Source: Sesamum alatum
Taxonomy: Eukaryota; Streptophyta; Magnoliopsida; Lamiales; Pedaliaceae
NCBI GenBank assembly: GCA_034509735.1
Contig: JACGWO010000004.1
Location: 14,241,395 to 14,305,394 of the forward strand
Direction: 5' to 3'
Length of the DNA stretch: 64,000 nucleotides
Made by a program: the position numbers and the translations under genes. The notes below the pieces were generated by a model. That model worked only from the letters and a program-made list of their open reading frames with translations, was not told where the DNA came from and made no database searches. This document shows positions 1-11,332 of this stretch, in pieces; position 1 is the stretch's first letter, and every line of letters begins with the position of its first letter.

Positions 1-256
1 CACTGATTCATTCGAGGACACCATTGATAAATAAAGAAAAGCAAAGAAAACAGAAAAGATCCAAGAAGAGATGAAGAAGCAGAAAAGCACAAGAAATCAG
101 GAGCAACTAAAGAAGGAAAGATAACTTACGGGAGACTTCAAAAAGGTAGGTGAAACGCACAAGCTCTAGGGGTTTTCTCTCTCCAAGTCGGGGGAGACGG
201 GGTAACGAACAAGGGAAGGGAACAGACGGTAGTAAAGGTGAAGAAGGAAGGAAAGG

Positions 257-427
257 ATGCGGTTACCCATGTTGCGTTAATGTCATTGCCTCCCATTGGG
301 GCGGTTACCAAAATGACAGTGACTCGCGGGGCCGATTAAAGGGAAAAGATGTGGTTACCCATGTTGCTTTAATGCCATTGCCTCCCATTGGGGCGGTTAC
401 CAAAATGACGGTGACCCGCGGGGCGAT
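257..427. repeat. Two-copy 93-bp direct repeat
   Basis: The segment starting ATGCGGTTACCCATGTTGCG at 257 recurs from 350 with a few substitutions. The period is 93 bp and the second copy is slightly shorter. Both copies contain the same GC-rich core, CCTCCCATTGGGGCGGTTACC. It looks like a simple tandem duplication inside older repetitive DNA. Confidence 0.75.
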
Positions 428-652
428 TACCTTTAATCGCCCACTAAGTGTAACAGACCATACCAACACACCCGAGCTCCGAGGAGTGCCATGGACTAGC
501 CATCAAATCATCTTTGATAGGAGGACATAATCCCGAGGGGGTTCTCTCCCCCATTTCCTTTGAGAGGAAGGAAGATCCAGCGAAAAGGCTTTTTCTGAGA
601 GGGAGATAAGCATACACCCTGCCAGTGGCTTACTATTCTAAGGAGGAATGAG

Positions 653-657
653 CTGGC
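653..657. other. Left target-site duplication of the Tat element
   Basis: CTGGC here is identical to CTGGC at 14361-14365, directly outside the two LTR ends (TG at 658, CA at 14360). A 5-bp duplication is normal for LTR-retrotransposon integration. The perfect match shows both LTRs belong to one insertion and that the element's ends have not been rearranged. Confidence 0.93.
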
Positions 658-1588
658 TGTAAACAAATTTTCGTGTTCCTGAATTTAACAAAATACGAAA
701 ATATTATAAATAAATTCTTGAATTGAATTGAGTATTTTGTGGGTGCAAAATCTCTACTTGAAACCTCTGATTCTTCTCTTCAAGAACGTGATTTTTGACT
801 TCGGCAACTTCGGAGGTGAAACCCGACGTTTGATCTCCTTTGACGTTGACTTTGACTTTGAATAACGTTAATTCGGGGGTCGTTGACTTGTTCCCGGATC
901 AAACGCTATAAACTTGACGATATTTGACTTGAATTTGGGATGTTCTTGGTGGATTTGAGACTTTGATCTTCCGCCAAGGTGGACTTCTATCTTGATAACG
1001 TTAATTCGCCGGTCTTCAGACTTCTTGTCGAATCAAACGCTGACTTTGGATGATTTCCGCGACGAACGCCCTGAATCTTGCCTAGAACGCCGTGGATCTT
1101 CCTTGATTTGCTTGAGAGGATTTCGGGACTTCTTGAATGCTCTCTTCAATTGTATGTATGTGTGTGTCTTGAATGAGTTCTCATGACCCCTTTATATAGT
1201 TGTCAAAGAGGTAGAGTTGTGGTGAACTTGAACACTTATTTTGTATTATCTCTTTATTTTAATTTAAAGAGATAAATACTTTAAATATTTGGGAAGACAT
1301 GATTGGTCAATTTCAATATTATCTCTTTATTTTTTGTATTTTTTTTGAAGAGATAATATGAAAAATATTTGTCTTGATTTGATTGGCCGGAACACCTCAA
1401 TTTGACACGTGTCGGCCGTTGATTTGATGACGAAATATATATTAAAATATCAATTAATTTAACTATTTATATTTAGAATTAATTTAGTAAATTCCAAAAT
1501 ATAAATAGAAAAATAGAATATAATTGATAAATACTATATATTTTCCACTTGTCGTCATTTGATTGGGTGCAAAAATAATTTGTCTACA
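658..1588 (-). repeat. 3' LTR of the Tat element
   Basis: 931 bp, starting TGTAAACAAATTTTCG and ending AATTTGTCTACA on the plus strand. It is near-identical to 13426-14360. It contains three to four short direct motifs of the type 'TTGACTT', AT-rich ends, and a short open frame (992-1186) that I take as non-coding because it recurs only as LTR sequence. Confidence 0.93.
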
Positions 1589-1602
1589 AATGCCCCCTCG
1601 AG
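1589..1602 (-). promoter_or_regulatory. Polypurine tract of the Tat element
   Basis: Directly inside the 3' LTR the minus strand reads GAGGGGGCATT and then the LTR start TGTAGACAAA. A G-rich purine run abutting the LTR is where plus-strand DNA synthesis is primed in LTR retrotransposons. Position and composition support this; the exact cleavage point cannot be seen. Confidence 0.7.
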
Positions 1603-3108
1603 ACTCGTTCACGCACATATGTTTGAAAATATAATTTTCGAAGTGAATGAGTCGCGAAAATGAAATGTTAGGCCGCCGTCATTCTGAATTTGCTCTAGAC
1701 CAATTTAATTTGAGTCGCACATGGGCTTATGAGTGTTGGGCCGTGTGTTACTCCCAAATGCGGTCCAAGGCCATGTAAACAAAGCCATAAAATGTGAGAC
1801 ATGTTCCAAGGTTTTTTTTTTCTTTGGGTATACACATATTAGGCCATGTGTCTTAAACTAAAAGTTTCCCTTTCCTTTTCCTCTAAAGCTATGGCAGAGC
1901 ACAATACAATGCAAGGTACTGGGACTTCGGAATCCTTGCACAATTTGGACTTTGGACGAGCAGGACATCCTTTTGGATTGAAACAAGTGAATCAACCCCC
2001 CCTTTTTTTTTTTTACAGAGTTCTAATTGGAATAAAATTTGAATCCCAATTATACTCTAACACCTCAACTTGATGTCTATATAAGGAGCTCAATTTGATC
2101 GAACATGATGAAGGTTTAATCATCGGAAGAATTTGTGGTATGCTGTGGTAGCCGGTCGAAGGATTGGTCTTGCAGTTCCTGTCTTGGCTAGTATCTACAG
2201 AGGTTTAAATAAGATTTTCGACTCCCCAAGGCCAACTCGCGTACACTCTCCATTTCCGATTCATTTTGTTTATAGTTGGATAGCTTATTATTTAAGACTC
2301 ACTATCAACTTGTGCAAAGCGTTCGAGGGCCCAAGATGACGCTCTTTTCAGGCGAAGGAGGCGCAAAATACTACGATCCGCAGGAGGCGAGAAAGCGGCT
2401 ACACAAAGGTGACTTTATTTCTTGGACTTGCAACATGGTTGTGAGGGACAAAGATTTTTTATTCACAGACGATGGGCATGCCAAAGAATCTGAAGAAATC
2501 TATTTCATGGCCATTCGTTCGAACTACCTTCCCTTGCGACAAGGCGATCATTTCGTTGTTGAGCCCTATAGCCCTCATCGATTTGATCGTCAATTTGGTT
2601 TCTTCCAAGAAGTGCCGGGGATTCTTTCACAAGATGTTCGCGAAGCTTCTTTAGAGGGTAGAATCCGTTATTGGCGCATGTGCATTCTATCCAAGACTAT
2701 GGAAAAGGTATTGTTCCCTCCCATGCCCCCAAATATGAAGAAGTTCTCCTCCGAGGCGTACAAAAGGTGGTGGCTTAGAGTTCACGGTGGCTACTTTGAG
2801 GAAAACGTGACGAAGTTACTTGCTTTAGGACCAAGTCAAGCTTCTCCGAAAGACAAGCATTGCGGTGGAAGAGTCGCCCAAGATCAACCTCGTGAGCCGG
2901 CTATTTCCTCTCCCAAGCGAAATTCTCAAGTGGCTAAACCCTTTGAAGTAGATAGAAGCGAAGTGTTCCTCGTTCCTTGGAAGTAAGTGGGAGTAGCAAT
3001 CCTGATCGTCATTGGAAGAGGCCGAAGAGGGATTCGAAACCAAAAAACATCAACGTTGATGATGAAGGCTCAAGCCATGTACCATCGACGCTGAACTTTG
3101 TCAATGAG

Positions 3109-3200
3109 GTTATCTTTTTTTTTTCTTTTATTCCTCTTCTTCTTTGTTTTGGTGACAAGATTTTATTTTGTTTCTAACTCTAGCTGATGCATTATCGTAG
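3109..3200 (+). other. Putative spliceosomal intron in the antisense PMD gene
   Basis: 92 bp with GT at 3109 after the residues LNFVNE, a long T-rich stretch, and AG at 3199-3200 before LEAEVLAVEDDE. Removing it joins two acidic coding segments in frame. It is a prediction from splice signals and frame only. Confidence 0.6.
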
Positions 3201-3937
3201 CTTGAAGCTGAGGTCTTAGCCGTTGAAGATGATGAAACTTCTCAAGACAGTCAAGCGTCGACTTTATTGGCTACGACTTGTGTCACACCCCAAACAATAA
3301 TACAATTTATTACCGCTTAACATTACACATTAACAACATAACTTTTATAGATAACATGAACCAGTTCACAGTTGGTTATATAACATACTCTATCAACATA
3401 ATTAGCAAAATTAGGTTCTCATCTACAACACTTATACATGCCTCTTTCACATATGGTAGTATAGACTATTATAACATGCTCACAAGCCATCTTCACTTTT
3501 AGTATGTTGCTAATAGTCTCAAAATCTATGACTTCTATCTTATTGACTTGTGAGGAGAACACTGCATACTGGCCCGACCTGACTTTGCAAGCACAACGGA
3601 GACCTAGTCCTCGAGAATGGACACGACCAAAATCTATGCCTGAAAAATATTGCAGAGGAGTGAGCCTGCGACTCAATAAGTAAATAACCGGCTCTGCTTA
3701 TACATGCATAATGAATCCAGTTCAACAACAATAGAAAATGAACAAGTAATAACGAAGTCGTCAATTTACATTCCAACACATCTCATTTTATTAACAATGT
3801 AATCATCTCACAACAAGACAAACAATCAAATTCTTCCTTTCCTAGTATACTCACAAGATGGTGATATAGTGTCTTTCTCCACCCAACTCGTCTCACTATT
3901 CACCATATTATAATTAAGTGAATTTCCCCTTTGTAAG

Positions 3938-4131
3938 CCACGAAGAGCCGCTGGTGCCATTGAATCATCGGGGCCATTTATTTATGTTTCCACGAAGAGC
4001 CACCGAGACCAATATATCCACGAAGAGCACCGAGGCCAATATATCCACGAAGAGCCATAAAGGCCAATTTATCCACGAAGAGTCATCGGGGCCGTTAATT
4101 TTTTTCCACGAAGAGCCACCGAGACCAATCA
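3938..4131. repeat. Minisatellite inside the solo LTR
   Basis: The core CCACGAAGAGCCACCGAGACC recurs about six times between 3938 and 4131, spaced 27 to 54 bp with short AT-rich spacers. The copies are imperfect (GCCGCTGGTGCC, GCACCGAGGCC, GTCATCGGGGCC variants). Confidence 0.8.
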
Positions 4132-5307
4132 AAGGGGTTTCACATACTAAATCTATCCAGTTTCCTTAACTCCCTCATTTCCACATATCACTTCTCTTGT
4201 GAGTAACTAGTCAAGTAAGACCACATATCAACACATATCTTCAATCACAAGTATATAGCCACAATGTCATGTAACTCATGGTACATGCATAATATACTTT
4301 CTCTTCTTGCTTCCACAACTCATAATCATGTACTTCAACAAAGTAATATGAATACAACAACACACATATAGATCGTACTAATCAATCAGTTACATAAGAG
4401 CAATATCAAGAGAGAAAGAGACATATATATGCATTGCTAATTATTTACTTACTAAATGTACCGATCGCCGATGGTCTTAGTTCGTGGTCTGCGTTTTTTC
4501 CAATGGATCCAGCTCCTAACAATATTCCCAATATCTTTATTTAATATAACAGGTTCAGCAATGAAAATCAAAAGATGAATACTTATGTCCTTATTAATCA
4601 ATCTCTTCTAAACAGAATTGACAGCACTTCTGTCCTATCTTACAAGTTCTCTACAGACCAACGTATAGATGATATCAGTATGAATTTTATTACAGTTATT
4701 CCTCTTTGTCTCTAGTTTCATATCCGACAAGAATCATACGAATTGGATCAGTATCTAAAGAGTTATTAAGGTTTTAATACAACCTGTTCTGTACTGTCAC
4801 AGATTCGGTTATGCTACTTCAAAATTCTATCAAAATTCACACAACCGTTCAAAAGTCCTGATATTCTCACAATATGACATAATATTTGTCTAGTTTCATT
4901 TTAAATAAGAATAACACAATTTCAACCTTTATATCTCAAGTTATAAGCTTTTTAGTACACCTTGTCTGATTTCCCGCAGAAACAGGGCAATAGAATGGTT
5001 TCCATATTTTTACCAATTCAAAAGATGGATTTAGCTTCTGCTCAAAACTAGAAAGTTATAGAGGACATCCTAAAGTTTTCACAGACACCAAGATCCCCAA
5101 TTTTGGACCGATAAAACTCAAGATTTACCCCAAAAACCGTGACTGTTCCGGCAGATTTTTACTCTGTTACCATGCATGTTAACTTAACTCATTCCTTTCT
5201 TAGATTTCAGCCTTCATCTTAGCTCAAACTCGAAATTCAGAAAATTAGAGATGAAAATACTTACCAAATCAGTGGTGTAACTTCCTAAGGTTGCTGAAAA
5301 TGGAGAA

Positions 5308-5400
5308 ACCACAATTTCTTTCCTCTTCTTCTTTCTTCTTCTTCTCTCTTTCTCTTCCTCTTTTCTTTCCACCGCCTCCCTCTTCTCTCTTTTTGTTTCT
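5308..5400. repeat. Pyrimidine-rich tract
   Basis: A run of TTC/CT-rich sequence within the solo LTR, about 90 bp with almost no purines. Such tracts are common in plant LTRs; no function can be read from it. Confidence 0.7.
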
Positions 5401-6841
5401 ACTTGATTCTATATCCTTCTATATACTTCTAAACTAATATTTATCTATATATATGTATATAAGAGTCTAGTTATGTGTCTAGATATGTAGGTGTACACAT
5501 AGGTCTATATAGGTATACAAATATTATATTCAAGACATGTTGATAAGGTTACTTTTATTTTTTTTGTCTTGAAGTGTAGTAATCTATACATATACATGTA
5601 TATATTATAAAATGCTACTATTTCATATGTGGTATTAAGACTTTATCTATTTCCCCCTCATCTTTACAAGTATAGATTTTGACTCCCACATTCATATTAT
5701 ACAAATATTCATACTTCTATAATAATTTATTTCTTCTTTTAAATCATCTCTTTAGCCACAATTATTATATAAATCAACACAACATATATCCACTTTCTTG
5801 TGCTAGTAATGGAGAATTCTATATAAGAAATTTGGGGCGTTACAACTTGTCCTCTTGGGATGGGGCTTAAGAGGAAACAACCCTCCTGCCCAGCCGCTGT
5901 GTCGGTATTTGAAGGCGAGAGGTTCTTTCTTAATCATCAAAAGGAGTTCCTTCAGAAGCTGTGGAGTGATCTTCTCGTGAAGATATCAAACACCCCAATT
6001 GATTTCATCTCATCAATCGAAGACGACGTTTACTTCGTTCTTGAGTCTATGAAGAGTTTTCAAAATTTTGATATCTCAAACGTGAAGAATCAATGAATGC
6101 ATTGTTCACCAAGGCTGCTGCTTATGATGAGGCGAGGTCGTTGTCTTCTGAAAAGTTATCCAAAGATCTTTTCGACCGGAAGTTGAAGGAAAGCCAACGA
6201 TCGTCTTCAAGAGGCCCGTGCTAAAGAAAGTGGGGGGAGCTTCCAAGGTCCAATCTACTACGGACGAGTTGAAGCGTGTTGAGAAGGAGCTTTCGGATTT
6301 GAAAGAGCGCAAGAAGAACCTGTGTGCCACTCTGAAGGAAGAAAATCAGCTTTTCCATAGTGCCTAAGTTGGAGTTCGTGAAATTGTGGAGGAAATTGCA
6401 GCGCTTGAGAATGCTACCCCCCTCAACGATGAAGTAGTTGCGAGTTTGGAGGCTTCAAGGACACACTTGGAAGCCCTCAAGGAAGGGTTGAAGGATCTGC
6501 GTCCCTTTGCTTGAGATTAGCTTAGGACCTTTTATTTTATCGCATTTGATTTCTCTTTTCTTTGTCCCATGTCATGAACTCCAATGTTTCCTTGAGATTA
6601 CGTAATAGAAGATTTTATTTTTTTTTCTTTCTATCTTGCAATCTTTGAGCACGCTTAAGTACTTCCACTCTTGACGATTTAATAAGAGGAATAAAACTCA
6701 TTTAAGTGTTATGACTGAACTTAGAATATCTAAGCTGCCTACGTACCTCATCAAGAGGATCAAGTCAATTCGTAGTTCAGGGGTACAAAATATTTGTTTG
6801 GAGAGGAGAGGGCCGTTCACAGTTTATACTCATGCGGGCCA

Positions 6842-6922
6842 GGAGTTTTTTTTTTTTACTTACTTGTTTTTGTTTTTGTTTTTTTTCTGCTTTTTCTTTT
6901 TGTTTTTTTTTGTTTTTTTTTC
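6842..6922. repeat. Poly(T)/TG-rich low-complexity tract
   Basis: About 80 bp of T runs broken by single G or C, directly after the integrase stop codon (which lies at 6921-6923 on the minus strand). On the coding strand it is an A-rich run just 3' of pol. Homopolymer slippage makes its exact length uncertain. Confidence 0.8.
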
Positions 6923-8261
6923 AGGCGTAATACCGCTTCAAGAACTTTCCATTTATCGGGCCTATCCTCAAGCCGTCTTCAGCAACCAGCTTATATGCAC
7001 CATTTGTGTAGACTTCTTTGACAACATACGGACCGTCCCATTTTGGCAAGAACTTGTTTCCCGTTCGATGCGTTGTGATTATAGGCCTTCTCACTGCGAG
7101 TACTAGATCACCGACTTGGAAAGAGCGAAGGCGGACCTTCTTATTGAATGCTTTGGATAGTCGGGCTTGATAACACTCGAGCCTTTGTTGTGCTTCCAAC
7201 CTCTTCTCATCGAGAGCTTCTAGCTCTTCAAGCCATATTCGCGCGTTTTCTTCTTCAGTAAGCCCTTCTTGTATCGCCATCCTTAATGAAGGGATTTGTT
7301 GCTCAAGTGGAAGGACCGCCTCAACTCCATAAACCAGGGCATAAGGAGTTGCTTGCATAGGCGTTCTGACAGTGGTTCTATATGCCCATAGAGCTTCTCC
7401 AATTCTCTCGTGCCAATCCCGTTTTGACTTGGTCACTACTTTCTTCAATAGGCTGCACAAAGTTTTGTTAAAAGCTTCAGCAAGGCCGTTGGCAGCGGCA
7501 TTGTACATAGAAGAGTTTCTCTGTTTGAATGCAAACTTTTGACACAATTTGTCTATCAAGCTGTTACAGAAGGGTTTTCCATTATCAGTGATGATATACC
7601 TGGGCACTCCGTAGCGATATATGATGTGTGTACGAATGAAATCAGCAACGTTCTCTTTCTTCACTTCTTTGAGGGGGACTACTTCAGCCCATTTAGAGAA
7701 GTAGTCAGTTGCCGCCAAGATATATAAGTGACCACCGGAGGACTTTGTCATGGGTCCTATGACATCCAAACCCCAAGCATCGAAGGGCCATGAAGCTACA
7801 GTAGGGTGTAATGGCTCGGGTGGTTGGTGGATAAAATTGGCGTGAATTTGACAGGCTTGACATCTCCGTGCATAGTCCATGCAATTTTTAACCATCGTAG
7901 GCCAGTAATAACCCATTCTTTTTATACGGAAGTGTAGTTTTGGTCCGGATTGGTGCGCACCACAAACTCCAGAGTGAGCTTCTTCCATAGCTTGCATTCG
8001 CTCATCATCGTTTAGGCAGCGTAAGAAAATACCATCAAATGAACGTCTGTAGAGCGTGTCTTTGAAGTAGATGAAGCGAGACGCCCGCCGCCGAATTTCA
8101 GCCCTTCGTCGTATGTCGTCGGGTAACTTCTTGTACTTCAAGTAATCGACGAGTGGTTGTCGCCAATCTTCCTCTTTAATTTCGAAAACCTCCATGACAT
8201 GATTTTCTTCTTCTTGGAATGTGTCATCCTCATCATCACTGAAGCTGGTGGTATGACCCAA
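6921..8261 (-). pseudogene. Tat element integrase domain of Pol
   Basis: About 446 codons. The N-terminal zinc-binding HHCC region is around residues 96-140 (HSGVCGAH ... CQACQIH). The retroviral-type catalytic core follows: GLDVIGP (Asp about residue 163), ITDNGKPF (Asp about 226) and NGLAEAFNKTL (Glu about 262), giving the D,D,35,E spacing. A C-terminal part with VGDLVLAVRRPI and FLPKWDGPYVV follows. It would insert element DNA into the genome. It is the C-terminal end of Pol, separated from RNase H by a one-base frameshift near 8245: the upstream frame runs on to 8138 as nonsense while the acidic linker SDDEDDTFQEEENH continues here. The domain itself looks intact, but it is not joined in frame to the rest. 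Confidence 0.9.
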
Positions 8262-10816
8262 TTCTTACATATTGGTATGCGCGTCTCCTCATTGGTCATT
8301 GAGAGGGTTGAAGCGAGCTTGGCCAAGGCATCAGCTTCTTTGTTATCTTTTCTCGACAGGTGCTCAAGTTCTACATCTCCTAGCCATCCTATCAGCCTTC
8401 TTGCGTAGTTATAGTATGGAAGCAACTCAGGCTTTTTGACTTCGTAGAGACCGAGGAGCTGATTAATCACTAACTGAGAGTCTCCGTATACTTTCAGGTG
8501 TCGTTGCTTTATGTCCACTGCCATTTCCAATCCAAGGATCAAAGCCTGATATTCCGCCATATTATTTGAACAGTTCTGGGTTAAGGTGAAGGAATAAGGC
8601 AAGACTTCCTCTTCAGATGTGACAAAGACAACTCCAGCCCCGGCTCCTTCTCTATGGGCAGCTCCATCAAAGTACATTTTCCAGGGGGGCGTAACTTCAA
8701 TCAGAAGGACATCCTCGTCCGTCAAGTCATCAGACAATTCCCACTCGGCAGACATGGGGTGATCGGCTAGAAAGTCTGCTAAAACTTGTCCCTTCACAGC
8801 CTTTTGAGGAACGTATGTGATCTCGAATTGTTGTAGCTGAAGATACCACCTTGCGAGCCTATCAGACAGTACTGGCTTTGCCATGACATATTTCAGGGGA
8901 TTTGCTTTTGAGACCAGATGGACGTTGTGTGACTGAAAGTAATGCTTCAACTTTTGGATTGCGAAGATGAGCGCCAAACATAGCTTTTCGATGGGTGAAT
9001 AATTGAGCTCGTTTGGTGTCATCGTTCTGCTTAAATAGTATAAAGCATTCTCTTTTCCCTCATCATTCTTCTGGGCAAGTAAGATTCCCACGGAGCGCTC
9101 TTGAGCGGCAACGTGCAGAATTAAGGGGCGTCCGAAGACGGGTACAACCAACACCAGAGGCTTCGTCAAGTAGGATTTTATGCTTCTGAACGCTTTATCA
9201 CAATTCTCATCCCATTCGAAGGGCACATCCTTCTTCATTAAGCGACTGAATGGTTGACAGTGGCCTGCTAGATTGGAAATGAATCTCCGAAGATACGCGA
9301 GCTTTCCTTGCAAACTCTTGAGCTCGTGGACATTCCTAGATTCTGGCATTCTCAAAATGGCATCAATCTTGGCTTGCTCAATCTCTATACCCCGTTGACG
9401 AACGATGAACCCAAGGAATTTTCCGGATGTAACTCCGAATGCACACTTGGAGGGATTCATCTTTAGTTGGTATCTTCTCAAACGTTCGAAAACCTTTCTC
9501 AAGTCATGAAGATGATCTTCTCGTTTCTTTGACTTCACGACCAAGTCATCAACGTAGCATTCTACATTCTTGTGGAGCATGTCGTCGAAGATCTTTTGCA
9601 TCGCCCTTTGATATGTGGCGCCGGCGTTCTTTAATCCGAAAGGCATGACTTTGTAGCAATATATACCTTTAGGAGTGCGAAATGCTGTTAATTCCTCGTC
9701 CGCTGGTGCCATACGTATTTGGTTATATCCGGACGATCCATCCATGAAAGATAGGGCTTCATGACCCGTAGTGGCGTCTATCATTAACTCGGCGATAGGT
9801 AATGGGAAGTCGTCCTTGGGACATGCGTTATTCAAGTCCCTGAAGTCAACACATACTCGTATCTGCCCATTCTTCTTCCTCACGGGCACGATGCTAGAGA
9901 TCCACGTAGGATACTTGACTTCTCGAATAAAATCAACTTCAATAAGTTTGTTTACCTCACATTCAATCAATGGGATTAGCTCAGGTCGAAACCTACGTTG
10001 AGCTTGTTTGACAGGACGAGCCCCTTTCTTTACGGATAAGTGGTGCACAGCTACTTTTGGATCTAGCCCGGGCATTTCTTTGTAGGACCATGCAAATACG
10101 TCTTTATACTCATGGAGTAGCGCAACATAAGCCTCATCTTCTTCCGGGGTTAGAGAAGCACTTGTGTAAATTGGCCTGGGATCTTCGGCGTCACCTAGAT
10201 TGACTTCTTTCAACTCGTCAACGATGGCTTTAATGCCTTCCTCAAGTTCTAGAGGAGCGTCTTCAGCATCTTCTTCTTCAACCTCTTCATTTTCGATTAA
10301 GGTGATGTGATGAGCTAGGGCAATATCTTCTTCAGCACTGACGTCAATATAATTGGATGATGCAACGCTTTCTCTGTCATCCTCGTCATCAAGTTGAACT
10401 TGTGTGAAGAGCATTGTTCTTGTTTTAACTTTCAAGACTCTGCCACACGATATGTCTAGAGTGGTGTGGCATCTCATTCTGAAAGGAACCAAACTTCTAA
10501 GTTTCTGTGAGGATGTGATGTTCTCCTCTGATTGTGCAGCCACCTTGGACATGGCTTTCTTTTGGTTCACCATTCTTTTCTGTGGACCAAGTCTATCAAA
10601 GACAGATTGATTGTTGACCCTTCTGTGCACGAGTCTCTTACGTGGGCCAAGTCTATTGAAGACAGTCTCCCGTGGATTTTCTTTCCTTTGATCATCTTCT
10701 GTCGAAGAGAGACTTTCACTGACATGGTTGCTGTTGGCCCTTTTTATGGTTATGCGGATAGGCTTAGGAGGGATAAAGCCAAGACCCACACGTGAATCTG
10801 GAACTGCATGCCCTTT
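8138..10816 (-). pseudogene. Tat element Pol: RT, RNase H and second RNase H
   Basis: 883 codons from the first Met at 10789, but the frame opens right after the TAA at 10817-10819, so it was not originally a start. Residues 1-230 are a low-complexity acidic linker. The RT follows, with VDFRDLNNACPKDDFPLP, the motif A aspartate in FMDGSSGYNQI (about residue 350), FGLKNAGATYQRAM and the catalytic YVDD at 412-415. The Gypsy RNase H spans about 540-640 (ERSVGILLAQK, ALYYLSRTM). A second, archaeal-type RNase H spans about 700-840 (MYFDGAAHREGAGAGVVF, NMAEYQALILGL, VYGDSQLVINQ, NKEADALAKLAS). The dual RNase H marks the Tat lineage. RT catalytic residues are present. The frame is lost near 8245 before integrase. 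Confidence 0.92.
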
Positions 10817-11332
10817 TTATTTTAACATTACTTGGGTGGTGTTGAGTCCATGGAGCTTCTTGCCGGTGGCTTCGGGAGGAAGTTTTCCAAGGGCTAACCT
10901 TTCTTGTGGATTATACCCGGCCTTAACAAGCAATTTGAAGGCTTTAGGATCATACCCTTCTCCATCTATAGCCAACGCTTCATGCCCCTCTTCTTCCTTT
11001 TGGGTTGAGGACACAAATCCTTTGAGTGGCGGTTTCGATGGTTGCTTCGCGTTGATTTGAGTCAATGGTAAAGTCAGACACTTTGAAAATCCGGCCTCGA
11101 CAACGGGCTGCTCACTTCTCCTCATGCTTCGATCTTCATGTGACTTTGGTTTCTCTGAGGGCGAAATCTCTTTTCCTCTTTTGGCAGTTTCAACATAGTA
11201 CTTGGCGTCGGCGAAGTGCGACTCAGCTTCGGTAAAAGGCTTGGTATCACCGAGTACTTTTTTCACTATACCATTGCGACAGTATTTGAAGCATTGATGC
11301 CATGTTGAGGGGACCACAAAATTTTCATGCAA
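10817..11332 (-). pseudogene. Gag-Pro to Pol connecting segment
   Basis: 171 codons in the same frame as the protease part, beginning right after an in-frame TAG at 11333-11335. The sequence reads LHENFVVPSTWHQCFKY at its start, the usual continuation of a Tat protease domain. It is followed by a charged linker with KEISPSEKPKSHEDRS and QKEEEGHEAL, and it ends at a TAA (10817-10819). The second copy of this family in the window (63786 downward) has GAA at that position, so the TAA is a new nonsense mutation. The segment was part of one long Gag-Pro-Pol reading frame. Confidence 0.85.

Larger units (their letters stand above)
1..657. other. Repetitive flank interrupted by the Tat element
   Basis: No recognisable protein. 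The stretch is less AT-rich than the spacers further right and contains a direct duplication (257-427). The final five bases (CTGGC) form the left target-site duplication of the retrotransposon starting at 658, so this DNA was once continuous with 14366 onward. An open frame at 150-530 is made largely of the duplicated segment and has no family resemblance I recognise. It is probably part of an older repeat, perhaps an LTR or untranslated region of another retroelement; that is inference. Confidence 0.5.
3281..5844. mobile_element. Solo LTR (Tekay/chromovirus-like) nested in the PMD gene
   Basis: 2564 bp beginning TGTCACACCCCAAA and ending TTTGGGGCGTTACA, which are imperfect inverted ends of the TG...CA type. 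It is flanked by the 5-bp duplication ACTTG (3276-3280 and 5845-5849). The TGTNAC-CCCC / GGGGCGTTACA ends are typical of plant Tekay/Del-type chromovirus LTRs, and 2.5 kb is within the size of their LTRs. No internal gag, pol, primer site or second LTR is present, so this is a solo LTR left by LTR-LTR recombination. Open frames within it (for example 3918-4169) show no protein resemblance. Family assignment is inference; the boundaries are well supported. Confidence 0.85.
2103..6514 (+). pseudogene. Antisense plant-mobile-domain (PMD) gene of the Tat element, broken
   Basis: A gene on the strand opposite to gag-pol, between integrase and the 3' LTR. The PMD part runs from about 2133: one frame reads VLASIYRGLNKI and SPFPIHFVYSW, and after a one-base shift near 2294 another reads FKTHYQL, MTLFSGEGGAKYYDP and EPYSPHRFDRQFGF (to 2986). 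A further shift near 2982 leads to a short exon end at 3108. A plausible GT-AG intron (3109-3200) follows, then an acidic linker. That linker is cut by the solo LTR at 3281-5844 and resumes at 5845 (CPLGMGLKRKQ). The C-terminal part (5860-6514) is charged and coiled-coil-like, with frameshifts near 6093 and 6190, a stop replacing a likely Gln near 6364, and a final TGA at 6512. PMD proteins are known as antisense extra ORFs in Tat elements and as domesticated plant proteins. This copy cannot make a full product. Confidence 0.85.

Noticed and set aside
150..530. Open frame of 126 codons on the plus strand
   Set aside because: It is mostly built from the 93-bp duplication, with no recognisable domain, and lies in repetitive DNA.
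992..1186. Open frame in the left LTR, repeated at 13748-13954
   Set aside because: It exists in both copies only because it lies in the LTR; no start context or family supports a gene.
3419..3779. Overlapping minus-strand open frames in the solo LTR
   Set aside because: They are short, overlap each other, and lie in non-coding LTR sequence.
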